Positions 11,101 through 19,858 are shown, counted from the first letter of the stretch. The stretch is DNA of 64,000 nucleotides from an uncultured Akkermansia sp. (GCA_944390825.1 CALXRG010000001.1:1-64000), one strand, 5' to 3'. Program-made: numbers and translations. The notes: a model not told the origin generated them from the letters alone.

Positions 11101-11371
11101 CCCGACGCAGACGCTGCCGCCGGATCTCATGAGGCAGGTGCACCCGACCGGCTGGCTGGGCAGCGGCTCCATCTCCCACCGTTCCTATGGCAAAAACCGC
11201 GCCCGCTTCTACGTTGATACCTGGGAGTCAGACGTCACTATCCGCTACGTGGCTCGCGTTGTGCGCAGCGGGGAGGTCAGCATTCCCGCAGCCAAGGCGG
11301 AGATGATGTACGCTCCGCAGTACTACGGGCTCTCGACGCCGGAGAAAATCCGCGTCACATCGCAGCCATAA
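5171..11371 (+). CDS. yfhM: Bacterial alpha-2-macroglobulin with intact thioester
   Basis: A 2066-residue secreted protease-trap protein. A type I signal peptide (residues 1-21, ALAYA) is followed by a Pro/Ala-rich linker to about 60, then repeated MG-type beta-sandwiches (for example TSVFTFSDRRVYRPGETAHL) and the A2M core around NFTPCALWLANMKTDAEGRF. The thioester motif Cys-Thr-Glu-Gln is at residues 1566-1569 in YPHGCTEQ, so covalent trapping should be possible. There is no lipobox, unlike E. coli YfhM. The protein is about 400 residues longer than YfhM and carries a low-complexity RD/DR insertion near residues 1615-1630 and a Ser/Thr/Pro insertion near 1825-1860. The next gene is pbpC, the classic partner. 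Likely role: inhibiting attacking proteases in the periplasm while PbpC repairs the wall. Confidence 0.92.
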   Translation: MNTHCLLHAVLISGFALAYAQSPADQADPPKPSASAGIPAAPSPAAPASPSADAQPAAPGEPHPGALTCTAERRRLSPSSWSISITFPVPMIEASAIGSDASRAVQMSGGLGYRASWSSRNSLFVQTDPLPLLQTQTLSLHPDLRGPAGEVLEMEPVVVAGGAGSMFLLAAKSPGFGMPVFLCSWNRDQDETLAGIIERLYCLTKEKQPRRLPVKVRPATRGDVLLHWDMLCDRLYDLRDTDRALFETGPADEPLQGLWCVELPPDVTEECTLILPEAGYFDTRLNRYTDGTAEIGQCTGAYYALQNRRTGPCRYEVELQAAPGLDFTDPIATLRQLKWEVWEQTHADKAVPMNFRDGAFRASIRGKELVLTPDLEASRPYVRMQPQPDGSTRPVCSRVIWRMDNGNRHVRLSLAQDGGVIDAQAKGQLSTLVAPRKPRLRANASFGSLTPGNQHPPTLSCTASHADNLRIRAWRLDNSPQNTVRTLRAYRTYYHAGELRDPGQQLQTDASRLAQQRNAPTIVPTELLPGVIGQAQKELALVDRKASVTLPELFPDAGRFGLYFVEFESDAANDGGLDDTGGKVLTQSLVQVTDLGLMWKSWKGHAFIYAYRLSDGRPLQEGTLRLLDTAGNTLSEHALSGGTLELAITQVPAYLQITSGEDSYITEFSASDYTDWAAQPSDDTDSLPWRLVQLLRPAEVQDEPLPLTSVFTFSDRRVYRPGETAHLRGYVRDKQGNRLSIPELDGITATISSGGTERRISVTPEAGGAFSLDVPLPEDDGDVSVRLRFLYRGDTDGTSPLMRAIISRLLDAGDREKALELVRDTRQSTVHLAVSDFRRNEFEVESQLDIHPQERTATVSSKATRFNTAPVSHGKARWLLRYRPTNFYPEAFRRYRFGDHTDTDYGYYRAYYGLEFGSYPDHVDSISESELDEHGKGAHVFRLPAVDRRLEILSSSLISDSAFQSIEARCRGELHPAEVYVGIREGDRVVRRGESIPIHCLLVDTAGKAWQGEQLTGSISVKRTEFRPYRIGNRFLGQVKEVEISEDLVSSAPITLRGTASDQPDYAVETPKPGFYEVTVRGQDTHGRPFRSAVKYWVFEPDDARADRDRVGGLQMIPNRDLYKAGETALIYVGETGGGELLVTVEREGVLRYFRTRVNPVTSLLEVPLLQEDQPGVRITAFLVHGADDAANDSGKAIILSKSTVLAVDPTDRALHIELTPPATALRPETPCTVSGTVRDAQGKPVPHAAVTLYAVDEGTLQVHGYGLPNPLRHFFRRTSLGVKTWNSRRQLIGEALSLSDYGNKGVFIGGGGEDDAFADESTPARVRIRENFTPCALWLANMKTDAEGRFQTTYRNPDTLTRYRLMAVAAAGDDRFGQAQSSYDVNQPVMLEPQVPLATAQGDTLDLPLTLSMQPQQIPGLSTDAVLRFRITAEAQNATLPETSRTVELRGNAPVTVTLPVQTPATGTASLTWSVQLDEEQPSLPQDVQDQLRDAVTLRFSVEPVRPWLREYINLALEPGQTRQPSDFVTLAFAPESELALNFSTHPLTSLAGTLRFLFSYPHGCTEQISSALLPWLLASDLSRIPGVTLPADRRPNDIVRDGFKRIGKRLQHRDSDRDSDRGDDRDAGFSYWERGDINYAFTPYIDLILHLAEKRGYPVSARLKAPRDTMKKHLLEPDQQRTNLLALLPLALEQKLTRADLDTILGHHPHMREDALWCAACAAALIGDRERADALAARARAARKTPEPEPTDPNRLESTRIAAPADVLSLLFRHYRDPQDATLTADACTVLREHGRGLPGTWQSGWCFLLLDALLDHHRGQGQSTAPGVSTTSDQAPAPGESTVPDSRVAQAGQQTEARLNGQPIPPDGLVRATATLQESDHSFTATGGTVYACGTAEGYLKDDQPDRVIDHGFVMTRLYEVHQPNGAWKATHDFHPGDLVRITLHCRYTGDIRPRYVAIEDRLPSTFEAIDPQSPTQTLPPDLMRQVHPTGWLGSGSISHRSYGKNRARFYVDTWESDVTIRYVARVVRSGEVSIPAAKAEMMYAPQYYGLSTPEKIRVTSQP
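10014..10062 (+). repeat. 12-bp coding repeat in the A2M thioester domain
   Basis: The unit GACCGCGATTCA and variants recur about four times, encoding an Arg-Asp-Ser-Asp tract just before the FSYWERGD segment of the thioester domain. It resembles the spacer duplications elsewhere in the window but stays in frame. Confidence 0.6.
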
Positions 11372-11443
11372 ACATCCACCCAGCTTCCCGTGCAGGGCTC
11401 CGCCTTGCCCTGCACGGCTTCCCCGCTGCCATCGCCTCCGCCC

Positions 11444-13933
11444 ATGCACCTGCTGCCCATCCGCCGCTGTCTTCTGAGCCTCCTTCCGGCCGGGGTGCTC
11501 ACGCTGCTGCTGGCGGGAGCGGCGGGGATGTGGCTGCTGCCGTGGCTGCTGTCGGCGGTGGACTGTACTCCCGCGCCGGCCAGCGAAATCCGCGATCGCC
11601 ACGGTGAACTGCTGGGGCACGTACGCGACCGCCGGCACTACCGCTGCCACCCTCTGCCCCCCGGCCCTCTGCCGCAGAATCTGGTGCGAGCTGTCCTGTG
11701 GGCAGAAGATCAGAACTTTTACCACCACCCTGGCATCGACCCCACTGCCATCCTGCGCGCTTTGCGGGGCAGATTGCTCGGCACCACCCGCTCCGGGGCC
11801 TCCACCATCAGTATGCAGCTGGTGAAAATCAGCCGTTCTCCAGCCCCCCGCAATCTGCCGACTAAGCTCCGGGAAAGCCTCGCCGCCCGGCGGCTGGAGA
11901 TGGAATACAGCAAGGATACCATCCTGCGTACCTACCTCGACCGGGTTGACTTCGGCAACCTTTGCCGGGGAGCCGAAGCGGCCGCCCAATATTACTTCAG
12001 CCGCCCCGCCAGCGACCTCACCCTGCCGCAGGCGGCCCTGCTTGCCGTTCTCATCCAGTCTCCGAGCCGCTACGATCCCATCCGCCACCCCCGCGAGGCC
12101 TTGGCGCGGCGCAACCAGCTCCTGCAACGCATGGGGGTAGCCGCTCCACCGGAGCTCGGGCTCCAGGTGCACAGTGACCAGGCTCCGGCCGGAGCGCCGG
12201 CCGGCATCCTCTGTCTGGACCGCAGTTTGCAGGAGAGCTGCCGCACCATCGCGCGCGACGAAATCCGGCGTCTGCGCGGGCACCGCGTCAGCCAGGCCGC
12301 CCTGCTCATCCTGCACAACCCGACCGGGCAGATTCTGGCGCGTATCCCCGCCGCCCTCCCTGAAAGCCCGCACGGCGGGCAACTCGATGGCACGCGCACC
12401 CGCCGCTCCGCGGGCTCCACCCTGAAACCCCTCGTCTACCTGCTCGCCTTCGAGCACGGTCTGCACCCCGGCAGCATCCTCGCAGACCTCCCGACCCTCT
12501 ACCCCGACCGCAGCGGCATCGAAGCCCCGCACAACTACAACCGCCGCCACCTCGGCCCCATCAGCATCCGCCAGGCCCTCGCCTGCTCGCAGAACATCCC
12601 CGCCATGGAGGCCCTCAACCGCTGCGGCGGGCCCGGCGCCCTGCTCAAGCGCATGGCCGACTTCGGCATTCACCCCGCGGGCAGCGCCCGGGAATACGGT
12701 CTGGGTCTGGCCATCGGCAACGCCCACGTCACCCTCGAAGAACTAGCACGCGCCTACGCCACCCTCGCCCGCGGCGGCAGCCTCCCGACACTCCACGACC
12801 TCATGCCGCCCCCCGTCTCCGCCCCGCCGTCCATCCCTCACCAAACCGGGCAGCCCGCCCCCGCCAGTCCCGAACCGGCAGACACCAGTCCGAGCGACCG
12901 CGTGGCTGATGCCCGTCTCTGCTACCTGATTACCGACATCCTCAGCGACTCCTCTGCGCGAGCCGCCAGCTTTGGCGACGCGCCGGCTCTCCGCTTTCCC
13001 TACCGTTGCGCCGTCAAAACCGGCACCTCCTCCAACTACCGGGACAATTGGTGTATCGGCTACACGGCCGACTACACCGTTGCGGTCTGGGTGGGCAACT
13101 TCGACAACAGCCCCATGGACGCCATCTCCGGCATCAGCGGTGCCGCCCCCATCTTCCACCGCTGCATGGAAGAACTCTACAGCCACCGCCACCCCGTCCC
13201 CGGCCCCGGCAATGCCATCCCCGGCCCTGGCAATACCATCCCCGGCCCCGGAAATACCACCCCCGCCGCCGACCTCCCTGCCGCAGGCTCCACCCCTGAC
13301 GGCACCTCTACTACCACCACCGCCGATTCTGTCACCGCCACCGCAGGCACCTCTACCACGGACACTGACGCCAGCACTGCCGGTACTCCTGCCGCGGGCA
13401 GCGCCGCCAACTTCCCGCAGCAACCCGCCGGACTCACCCGCCTCGAACTGGATACCCGCACGGGCCTGCCCGCCGCCCCCCAAACACCCGCCGACTGCCG
13501 CCGGGCCGAACTCATCCCCGACGAGCGCATCCCCGAACTCCGGCAACGCGCTGCCGCCCCCGACCTCTACGACGCCGAAGGGCGCGCTCTGCTGGATTTC
13601 CGCTACACCGACTGGCTGGCAGCATCCGGCCTCGGGGCTCTCTATGCCATCGACCCGGAGCGCGACAGCGGCCGGGCCCCCGCCATTCTCGTCCCGGCCG
13701 CAGGCTCGCACTTCATCCTTGACCCGAACCTGCCCGACCACGGCCGCACCATCGAACTGCTCAGCACCCTGCCCCCGTCACGCGCCAGCTGGCACAGCCC
13801 CACCCTGCCGCTCCACCGCAACGGCAACCGCTGGTTTGCCGACCTCCTCCCCGGTGAGCACACCATCATCCTCGAGGATGCCGCCACGGGGGAGACAGTA
13901 CCCGCAGCATTCTCCGTGGAGAAACTCCCGTAG
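11444..13933 (+). CDS. pbpC: Penicillin-binding protein 1C (bifunctional transglycosylase/transpeptidase)
   Basis: An 829-residue class A PBP. An N-terminal signal anchor (residues 8-35) is followed by a GT51 transglycosylase with the catalytic AEDQNFYHHPG motif and GASTISMQL. The transpeptidase carries SxxK at S325-K328 (STLKP), SxN (SQN) and KTGTSSNYRDNW, so both activities look intact. A low-complexity Pro/Gly/Ala/Thr linker with three PGPGN units separates it from the C-terminal BiPBP_C-like beta domain. The ATG at 11444 is chosen because the preceding in-frame residues are non-hydrophobic filler. The gene follows the A2M gene by 72 nt, the same order as in many Gram-negatives. Probable role: peptidoglycan repair. 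Confidence 0.93.
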   Translation: MHLLPIRRCLLSLLPAGVLTLLLAGAAGMWLLPWLLSAVDCTPAPASEIRDRHGELLGHVRDRRHYRCHPLPPGPLPQNLVRAVLWAEDQNFYHHPGIDPTAILRALRGRLLGTTRSGASTISMQLVKISRSPAPRNLPTKLRESLAARRLEMEYSKDTILRTYLDRVDFGNLCRGAEAAAQYYFSRPASDLTLPQAALLAVLIQSPSRYDPIRHPREALARRNQLLQRMGVAAPPELGLQVHSDQAPAGAPAGILCLDRSLQESCRTIARDEIRRLRGHRVSQAALLILHNPTGQILARIPAALPESPHGGQLDGTRTRRSAGSTLKPLVYLLAFEHGLHPGSILADLPTLYPDRSGIEAPHNYNRRHLGPISIRQALACSQNIPAMEALNRCGGPGALLKRMADFGIHPAGSAREYGLGLAIGNAHVTLEELARAYATLARGGSLPTLHDLMPPPVSAPPSIPHQTGQPAPASPEPADTSPSDRVADARLCYLITDILSDSSARAASFGDAPALRFPYRCAVKTGTSSNYRDNWCIGYTADYTVAVWVGNFDNSPMDAISGISGAAPIFHRCMEELYSHRHPVPGPGNAIPGPGNTIPGPGNTTPAADLPAAGSTPDGTSTTTTADSVTATAGTSTTDTDASTAGTPAAGSAANFPQQPAGLTRLELDTRTGLPAAPQTPADCRRAELIPDERIPELRQRAAAPDLYDAEGRALLDFRYTDWLAASGLGALYAIDPERDSGRAPAILVPAAGSHFILDPNLPDHGRTIELLSTLPPSRASWHSPTLPLHRNGNRWFADLLPGEHTIILEDAATGETVPAAFSVEKLP
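13197..13262 (+). repeat. 18-bp coding repeat (PGPGN) in PbpC
   Basis: Three in-frame units of about 18 bp encode PGPGN followed by A/T and I/T, in the linker after the transpeptidase domain. The surrounding 100 residues are also compositionally simple. Confidence 0.8.
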
Positions 13934-14084
13934 GCTGGGCTCTTCCGGTTGAAGAGCGGCCGGCGGCAGCCAGGACCTGCCGAAGCGGCACTCCTCCGGC
14001 ACCATGGCGCAGAGTGGGATCCTGCTCTCTTTTTCCACCGCAGGCGGACACGTAAGCGGACAACTTGCGCCCCACGAAAAAGAC

Positions 14085-14113
14085 TTGATTTTCAGGTGGG
14101 AGTGTACTATAGT
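14085..14113 (+). promoter_or_regulatory. leuS promoter
   Basis: TTGATT (14085-14090), 17 bp, TATAGT (14108-14113). The ATG at 14124 is 10 nt past the -10 box, so the predicted leader is only a few nucleotides and excludes the upstream in-frame starts. Confidence 0.75.
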
Positions 14114-14123
14114 CGCGCGCGAC

Positions 14124-16700
14124 ATGTCAGAACGCAAGAATCCGTATCCTTTCGACGTCTTTGAACCCAAGTGGCAGGCCATTTGGGATGCAGAGAAAAC
14201 CTTTAAGGTCAGCAACCCCGGGGAGCCGGGCTTTGATGCTGAGAAGCCCAAGTGCTATATCCTGGATATGTTCCCCTACCCGAGTGGGGCGGGGCTCCAT
14301 GTGGGGCACCCGGAAGGCTACACCGCGACGGATATTGTGAGCCGCTATAAGCGCATGAAAGGCTACAACGTGCTGCATCCGATGGGGTGGGATTCCTTCG
14401 GTCTGCCTGCGGAGCAGTACGCGATCAAGACCGGGCAGCACCCCTCGATTACCACCTACGCGAATATCGATAATTTCCGCCGCCAGTTGAAGATGCTGGG
14501 CTTTTCCTATGACTGGGATCGCGAGATTGCAACGACGGATCCGCACTATGTGCGCTGGACGCAGTGGATTTTCCTGCGTCTCTACAATTCCTACTACAAC
14601 ACGGAGCTCAAGAAGGCCCGCCCTGTCAGCGAGCTGGAGGCCAAGGGCTGGAGCCGCGAGGAAATTGACAACGTGCGCCTGGCCTACGTGGCGGAGGGGC
14701 TGGTGAACTGGTCGCCTGATATGGGCACGGTGCTGGCCAATGAGGAGGCGGAGGAGTGGAAGAGCAAAGGCTTCACCGTCGAGCGCCGCAAGCTGCGCCA
14801 GTGGATGCTGCGCATCACGGCCTACGCGGAGCGCCTGATTGATGAGTTGGAGCCGCTCGACTGGCCGGAGAGCATCAAGCTGCTGCAGCGCAACTGGATT
14901 GGCAAATCCACCGGTGCAGAGGTGAACTTCGATTGCCAGGGGAAGACGATTACGGTGTACACGACGCGCCCGGACACTCTCTTCGGGGCGACCTACATGG
15001 TGCTTTCCCCGGAGCATGAGCTGGTGCCGCAGATCACGACGCCGGAGCAGAAGGCCGCCGTGGAAGCCTACCAGAAGGCGTGCGCCGCCAAGAGTGACCT
15101 TGAGCGCACGGATCTTTCCAAGGAGAAGACGGGTGTCTTCACGGGCGCCTATGCGACCAACCCCGTCAACGGCAAGCAGGTGCCCATCTGGATTGCGGAT
15201 TACGTGCTGACGGGTTACGGCACGGGTGCCATTATGGCTGTGCCGGCGCATGACAGCCGTGACTTTGAGTTTGCGGAGAAGTTCGGTCTGCCGATTATTC
15301 AGGTGGTGCAGCCGGATGATGCCTCCCTGCCCTGGCAGAATTTCTGCGGCTACGATGGTACGATGGTGAACTCCGAGCACTTCAACGGACTCTCCGTCAC
15401 CGAGGCCAAGAAGCAGATGATTTCCTGGCTGGAGGAGAAGGGTTACGGCCACGGCAAGGTGAATTACAAGCTGCGCGACTGGCTGTTCAGCCGTCAGCGC
15501 TACTGGGGTGAGCCCTTCCCCATCATCTGGAATACGAAGGACGGCCACCACTACGCCATCCCGGAGTCGGAGCTTCCCCTGCTTCAGCCGGACATGGAGG
15601 ACTTCAAGCCGAGCGGCGATCCCCGCGGTCCGCTGGTGAAGGCGACGGATTGGATTCATTATTCGGATGAGTTTACGCGCGAAACCAACACGATGCCGCA
15701 GTGGGCCGGCTCCTGCTGGTACTACCTGCGCTATCTCGACCCGAAGAATGACCAGGCCTTCATCTCCCCCGAGGTGGAGCAGTACTGGATGGGCAGCGGT
15801 CACACACCGGGGGGAGTCGACCTGTACGTGGGCGGAACCGAGCACGCGGTGCTGCACCTGCTCTACTCCCGCTTCTGGCACAAGGTGCTCTACGATTACG
15901 GTCTGGTGAGCACCAATGAGCCGTTCAACAAACTGGTCAACCAGGGTCTCATCCTCGGCGAAGACGGGCAAAAGATGTCCAAGAGCCGCGGCAACGTCGT
16001 CAACCCCGACGACATCGTGCGCGACTACGGTGCCGACTCCCTGCGCCTCTATGAGATGTTCATGGGCCCGCTCAAGGAGGTGAAGCCCTGGTCCACCAAG
16101 GGGGTGGAGGGCATCAACCGCTTCCTGGCCCGCGTATGGCGTGTGGCGATGCAGGAGAACCAGGAGGGTGAGTGGGTGCTTTCCGGCAAGGTGACTGCCG
16201 AGGACGACGGCTCGGTCACCCCGGTGCGCAAGGAGCTGCACAAGACCATCAAGAAGGTGGGCGAAGACATCGAGGCGATGAGCTTCAACACAGCCATCTC
16301 CAAGATGATGGAGTGCACGAACGCCATGACTTCGGCGGAAAAAGTATGTGTTGCGGATTACGTCCAGCTGCTTCATGTGCTCAACCCCTTTGCCCCGCAC
16401 ATCACAGAAGAGCTCTACAGCCGCTTGCGTGAAGCGTTCCCCGCTCTGCCGGCCTGCCAGCTCTGCTTCCAGCCCTGGCCGGTGTACAATCCCGAGTACC
16501 TTGTCGAGAATACGAAGGAAATCGTCATCCAGGTCAACGGCAAACTGCGCGACAAAGTGACCGTGGCGGCTGATGCCTCCAAGGACGAACTCGAGGCTGC
16601 TGCCATGGCGGCGCCCAAGGTGCAGGAGTTCATCGCCGGCAAGACGGTGCGCAAGGTGATTGTGGTGCCGGGACGCTTGGTGAACATCGTCGCCAACTAA
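14124..16700 (+). CDS. leuS: Leucyl-tRNA synthetase
   Basis: An 858-residue class I aminoacyl-tRNA synthetase that charges tRNA-Leu. The HIGH signature appears as HVGH at residues 59-62 within [18 protein letters not shown], and KMSKS is at 617-621. The CP1 editing domain ([19 protein letters not shown], then [15 protein letters not shown]) is intact, including the conserved Asp of the editing pocket. The C-terminal anticodon-binding and LeuRS-specific parts are present, ending in GRLVNIVAN. An earlier in-frame ATG exists at 14004, but the promoter at 14085-14113 and family alignment fix the start at 14124. A strong terminator follows. Confidence 0.97.
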   Translation: MSERKNPYPFDVFEPKWQAIWDAEKTFKVSNPGEPGFDAEKPKCYILDMFPYPSGAGLHVGHPEGYTATDIVSRYKRMKGYNVLHPMGWDSFGLPAEQYAIKTGQHPSITTYANIDNFRRQLKMLGFSYDWDREIATTDPHYVRWTQWIFLRLYNSYYNTELKKARPVSELEAKGWSREEIDNVRLAYVAEGLVNWSPDMGTVLANEEAEEWKSKGFTVERRKLRQWMLRITAYAERLIDELEPLDWPESIKLLQRNWIGKSTGAEVNFDCQGKTITVYTTRPDTLFGATYMVLSPEHELVPQITTPEQKAAVEAYQKACAAKSDLERTDLSKEKTGVFTGAYATNPVNGKQVPIWIADYVLTGYGTGAIMAVPAHDSRDFEFAEKFGLPIIQVVQPDDASLPWQNFCGYDGTMVNSEHFNGLSVTEAKKQMISWLEEKGYGHGKVNYKLRDWLFSRQRYWGEPFPIIWNTKDGHHYAIPESELPLLQPDMEDFKPSGDPRGPLVKATDWIHYSDEFTRETNTMPQWAGSCWYYLRYLDPKNDQAFISPEVEQYWMGSGHTPGGVDLYVGGTEHAVLHLLYSRFWHKVLYDYGLVSTNEPFNKLVNQGLILGEDGQKMSKSRGNVVNPDDIVRDYGADSLRLYEMFMGPLKEVKPWSTKGVEGINRFLARVWRVAMQENQEGEWVLSGKVTAEDDGSVTPVRKELHKTIKKVGEDIEAMSFNTAISKMMECTNAMTSAEKVCVADYVQLLHVLNPFAPHITEELYSRLREAFPALPACQLCFQPWPVYNPEYLVENTKEIVIQVNGKLRDKVTVAADASKDELEAAAMAAPKVQEFIAGKTVRKVIVVPGRLVNIVAN

Positions 16701-16731
16701 GCCCCATCGGGAGCAACGGACAACTGATGCG

Positions 16732-16768
16732 AAGGGTGGCAGCTCCGGCTGCCACCCTTATTTATTTT
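16732..16768 (+). terminator. leuS terminator
   Basis: A perfect 12-bp stem (16732-16743 with 16748-16759) around a TCCG tetraloop, followed by a T-rich tail. Confidence 0.9.
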
Positions 16769-17378
16769 CCCCGCATGAAGAGTTACCCGCCTGAGCAGCT
16801 TACCCACCGCCGCAGGGGACATGGCGTACAGTAGCGACTACTATGCTCAGTACAGCAAGGTGTACTGCGTGGGCTGCAAAGGGTGCGTGGCTCTGAAGCT
16901 CATGCGGTAGCCCACTCTGGCGTTGCGATTGCTGCATTCACGGTACAGTTCGCTGCTCGCATCCACGAAGATGAAACCTGCCTCACCATCTCCTGAGAAA
17001 CGGTGAAGCGAGCTCTCATCGATTCAACGCAGAAGATCGCCGGTAGCCAAAACTTCGATGCCTGCCGGCCCCATGCGGTTGGCAAAAGGCCGACGCTCGT
17101 TGCAGCTTCCGGCGTTGCTTCCGATGCGCACAGGTAACACACGTCCACGAGCGATTGCGGAAGGTTGTATTGGCTCCGTTGAAAGGAATGTCTCTCGTGA
17201 CTCACAGAAGGACCCGTTCTCAGTTTACCGGGATCCCCACTTGGGTGGTAGCCGTCCAAACTGGGACTTCCACTGCAATCCAGACTCATATTGGCGCAGC
17301 CCCGAGAGGCGATAAGCGTGTTTTCTTCACACCGCTGTGATAGTGACCAAACCCAGGCCTTTGGTCTTCATTGCTTTG
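16769..17378. other. Gene-poor stretch, possibly a degraded coding remnant
   Basis: No intact gene was found. On the minus strand one frame reads through a protein-like segment (RIGSNAGSCNERRPFANRMG, a stop, then GFIFVDASSELYRECSNRNA and RVGYRMSFRATHPL), which may be the tail of a broken gene. The frame is interrupted at about 17025 and no family could be assigned. It separates leuS from the probably foreign surface protein. Confidence 0.3.
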
Positions 17379-18371
17379 CTATACTTCTGTGTACGTCCAC
17401 CCTTTAGCGGTTAAAATGCCCTTCTGTTCCTCCGTTAGTCTACCGGCGGGAAACTGGCATGTTGCTGATTTGCCTGTTAAACTCCAATCCGCTAAGGCGC
17501 CGACACAATTGCTAATAGCCTGATTGGTGAGCTTGGTATGGTATGCATACAGCTTGAACGTCGTACAGGACGCCAGAGCTGAAGTGCCGTCGTAATCCTC
17601 AAACTCCAAATTTTCCACATTTCGAATTGCTCCAATATCGCCTTTTGCAAATCCTTCTGCAAAATTGAGAACAGTACATTGGCCTGCATGAAGAGTTACA
17701 TGACGCGGAGCGCTTGTAGCGTAGAAACATTCCCGCAGATCCGCCGTCAGGGGAATAATAAGACGAACTGTATGTAGCTTTTGACAGGAGTTAAACAACC
17801 CGAATGCCGTGGTTGCCCGCGGAAAGCATACGTCAAAGGATTCCATTCCAGAAAGTGCGAACATATAGTCAGCGTCGATTACTTGAGAATAATCGACCCC
17901 TATGACTGATTTTAAGTAGGTCATGAAAGCCAACAAACGATTGCTGTCTTGAGGCGCAATCAGAACCCCGCCCCCATCTATATGCGTAATGTTCGGAGAT
18001 ATGTTGTACGCCCATGAACGGAGATTGCCGCCTGCTGCATCGCCTGTATAAAACGGTGTTACTGCGAAGCTGTCAGGCTGTCTTACAGTTAGAATCTTAC
18101 CGTCAGCGGACAAGGAAATGTAAGAAGTCTCCTGGGATGACGTCGCGGAATTTTTCTGGCTCTGCTGAAGATACCGGTGGACTGGTGTTACTAGCGCTTT
18201 CGGATCAGAGACGGTGATGGAGCCGGATACTGCGATAAATACAGACTGTCCGCCGGAGGGCCCGATTGATGCAAGCGTATATGCTTCCCCCGAGGGAAGA
18301 TTTGCCGTGATCTCGCATGATCCCGTTGACGTAACACAATATGCTTTTGTCGGAATGGTATGAATTTCCAT
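17379..18371 (-). CDS. Hypothetical repeat-like surface or phage-type protein
   Basis: A 330-residue protein with no obvious signal peptide. The N-terminus (EITANLPSGEAYTLASIGPS) looks beta-rich. The C-terminal half alternates short strands with Cys-containing loops, as in irregular leucine-rich or BspA-like repeats (LHTVRLIIPLTADLRECF, FEDYDGTSALASCTTFKLY), ending LTEEQKGILTAKGWTYTEV. That ending is often seen in gut-bacterial surface or phage-tail-associated proteins. Base composition is clearly more AT-rich than neighbouring genes, and a broken stretch flanks it downstream, so acquisition by transfer is plausible. A possible -10 box (TATGCT, 18383-18388 on the minus strand) ends 11 nt before the ATG. 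Function unknown. Confidence 0.55.
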   Translation of the reverse strand: MEIHTIPTKAYCVTSTGSCEITANLPSGEAYTLASIGPSGGQSVFIAVSGSITVSDPKALVTPVHRYLQQSQKNSATSSQETSYISLSADGKILTVRQPDSFAVTPFYTGDAAGGNLRSWAYNISPNITHIDGGGVLIAPQDSNRLLAFMTYLKSVIGVDYSQVIDADYMFALSGMESFDVCFPRATTAFGLFNSCQKLHTVRLIIPLTADLRECFYATSAPRHVTLHAGQCTVLNFAEGFAKGDIGAIRNVENLEFEDYDGTSALASCTTFKLYAYHTKLTNQAISNCVGALADWSLTGKSATCQFPAGRLTEEQKGILTAKGWTYTEV

Positions 18372-18443
18372 TTCGGCAGGTTAGCATACAAAAACAGATT
18401 GTCTACCCTTGCGCTTTACTGGAGGTGATCGTAGTGTTCCCGT

Positions 18444-19127
18444 TTACCCCATGGAATCAACGGTCGAGGATGTATCACGCTGCGCGAGAAAAGATTGAGC
18501 CTTTGCCTCCACCGCCGGGGACATCCATCCTGCCGGGATAGCGCGGGCTTGCGCCAGACACCGGCGAATAACGGAGGATGAAGCGGGATGATGTGCCGAA
18601 ATAAAAGAAACTCTCACTCCGGGTCTGCTAGTGGGCAGCGCCCTACCCCTCAAATAGACGATGAAGCGCAGTTGTGACACTAGCAGGGGAAAACGGGCCC
18701 AGCGATGCAGCTGATCCCACTGATCGGTTCCCATCAGCCAATAGAGTTCGTCGGTGGGGTGCAGTCCCTGCCAGCGTTCGACCAGACGCCATGTCCAGCT
18801 GGGGGGAGGCATGCGCAGGTCCAGATCGGAGATTTCCATTTTCTTTTCCCCTTTCAGGGCAAGCCGGAGCAGCTCAAGCCGCTGATGCGGAGAAAACAGC
18901 GGCGGGGCGTCCTGCTTGAAGGGAGAAAGCCCCGCAGGGAGAAAAACCACCCGATCCAGACCGCAGTGTTCCATGGCTGCACGCGCCATCGCCACGTGGC
19001 CGCCGTGCACCGGGTCAAAACTCCCCCCGAAAAGACAGACCCGCCTCACAGAAACCGCCTCCGACGATACATCGGATGCTGTCGGCTCAGGATGCTCGGG
19101 AAGGAGGCTGTCCATAGAGGGTGTCAT
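18444..19127 (-). CDS. nadD: Nicotinate-nucleotide adenylyltransferase
   Basis: A 227-residue cytidylyltransferase-fold enzyme converting nicotinate mononucleotide plus ATP to deamido-NAD. The nucleotide-binding motif GGSFDPVHGGHVAMA is intact, and the C-terminal motif ISSTxIR appears as ASSSVIRR. About 28 residues precede the first strand, slightly more than usual, so a later start is possible although none is obvious. The gene starts 12 nt after the M23 peptidase gene on the same strand and probably shares its transcript. Confidence 0.93.
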   Translation of the reverse strand: MTPSMDSLLPEHPEPTASDVSSEAVSVRRVCLFGGSFDPVHGGHVAMARAAMEHCGLDRVVFLPAGLSPFKQDAPPLFSPHQRLELLRLALKGEKKMEISDLDLRMPPPSWTWRLVERWQGLHPTDELYWLMGTDQWDQLHRWARFPLLVSQLRFIVYLRGRALPTSRPGVRVSFISAHHPASSSVIRRCLAQARAIPAGWMSPAVEAKAQSFLAQRDTSSTVDSMG

Positions 19128-19139
19128 CAGGATCCTGCA

Positions 19140-19823
19140 TCACAGTCCCTCTGTATCCTTGTATGGCAGGAAGCAGCCGATGGGCATCTTGATGTATTTG
19201 TTCTCTTCCGGAAGGCTCCGCAGATTGCGAATGAAACGCGACAGGTCTCCGTAATTGGAGGCCGTTTTGGGAATGCCCTGCTGGCCGCAGTTGGCCAGCA
19301 CGTTGAAATGGAGCTCTGCATGGAGATGGGCTGTGAACATGCCGCGGTTCGTGCCAATGGTCCCGATCTGATCGCCGCGCTTGACCAATTGTCCCAGTTG
19401 CACGTCGATCCGGTCCAGGTGAGCATACAGCGTCTGGCAGCAGAGCACCTTACCGGAGCGGGGATCCCGGAAAGCATGGCGGACGATCACAACTTTGCCC
19501 CATCGGCCTTTTGCATCATCAGCATAGGTTACCAGACCGTGGCCAATCGTGTAAACGGGATCGCCCAAGTCAGAATTACCGCCCCCATTGCCATTCCAGT
19601 CCTCCCCCATGTGGCGGGGTGTTTTCAGTCGCAACCCGCGTGACTTGTAGTACCCGTCACCATTCGGTTTTCCTACCGGGTAATCGAAGCCGTTGGCCAG
19701 CGGCACGTAGGCCCACTTGCCGTCTGCCGTCATCTTGGCCATGGTGACAGCTTCTGCTTGCCACCCTGCCAGCGAAAACAGGGAGACCACAGCTGCCAGG
19801 ACGGATATGCAGCGCGTCAACAT
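19140..19823 (-). CDS. Secreted M23 family metallopeptidase
   Basis: A 227-residue LytM/lysostaphin-type peptidase with a signal peptide (residues 1-25, cleavage after WQAEA). Zinc ligands are visible as His and Asp in HMGEDW and as HLH in AHLHAELHF. The substrate-binding YAHLDRIDV strand and the GxxxTxGxxG-like turn (GTIGTNRGMF) are also present. The likely activity is cleavage of peptidoglycan cross-bridges in the periplasm. The ATG is 6 nt from the -10 box, implying a leaderless transcript. nadD follows 12 nt behind; the pairing looks positional rather than functional. Confidence 0.85.
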   Translation of the reverse strand: MLTRCISVLAAVVSLFSLAGWQAEAVTMAKMTADGKWAYVPLANGFDYPVGKPNGDGYYKSRGLRLKTPRHMGEDWNGNGGGNSDLGDPVYTIGHGLVTYADDAKGRWGKVVIVRHAFRDPRSGKVLCCQTLYAHLDRIDVQLGQLVKRGDQIGTIGTNRGMFTAHLHAELHFNVLANCGQQGIPKTASNYGDLSRFIRNLRSLPEENKYIKMPIGCFLPYKDTEGL

Positions 19824-19829
19824 GCGGCC

Positions 19830-19858
19830 ATGCTATCAGGTTGACTCCCCAAAATCAA
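19830..19858 (-). promoter_or_regulatory. Promoter of the M23 peptidase gene
   Basis: Minus strand TTGATT (19853-19858), 17 bp, TAGCAT (19830-19835), then 6 nt to the ATG at 19823. Confidence 0.7.

Noticed and set aside
14127..16400. 757-residue minus-strand frame
   Set aside because: Antisense of leuS with His/Arg-rich filler and no recognisable fold.
16900..17289. 129-residue minus-strand frame after leuS
   Set aside because: A different frame from the protein-like remnant, with no promoter or family signal.
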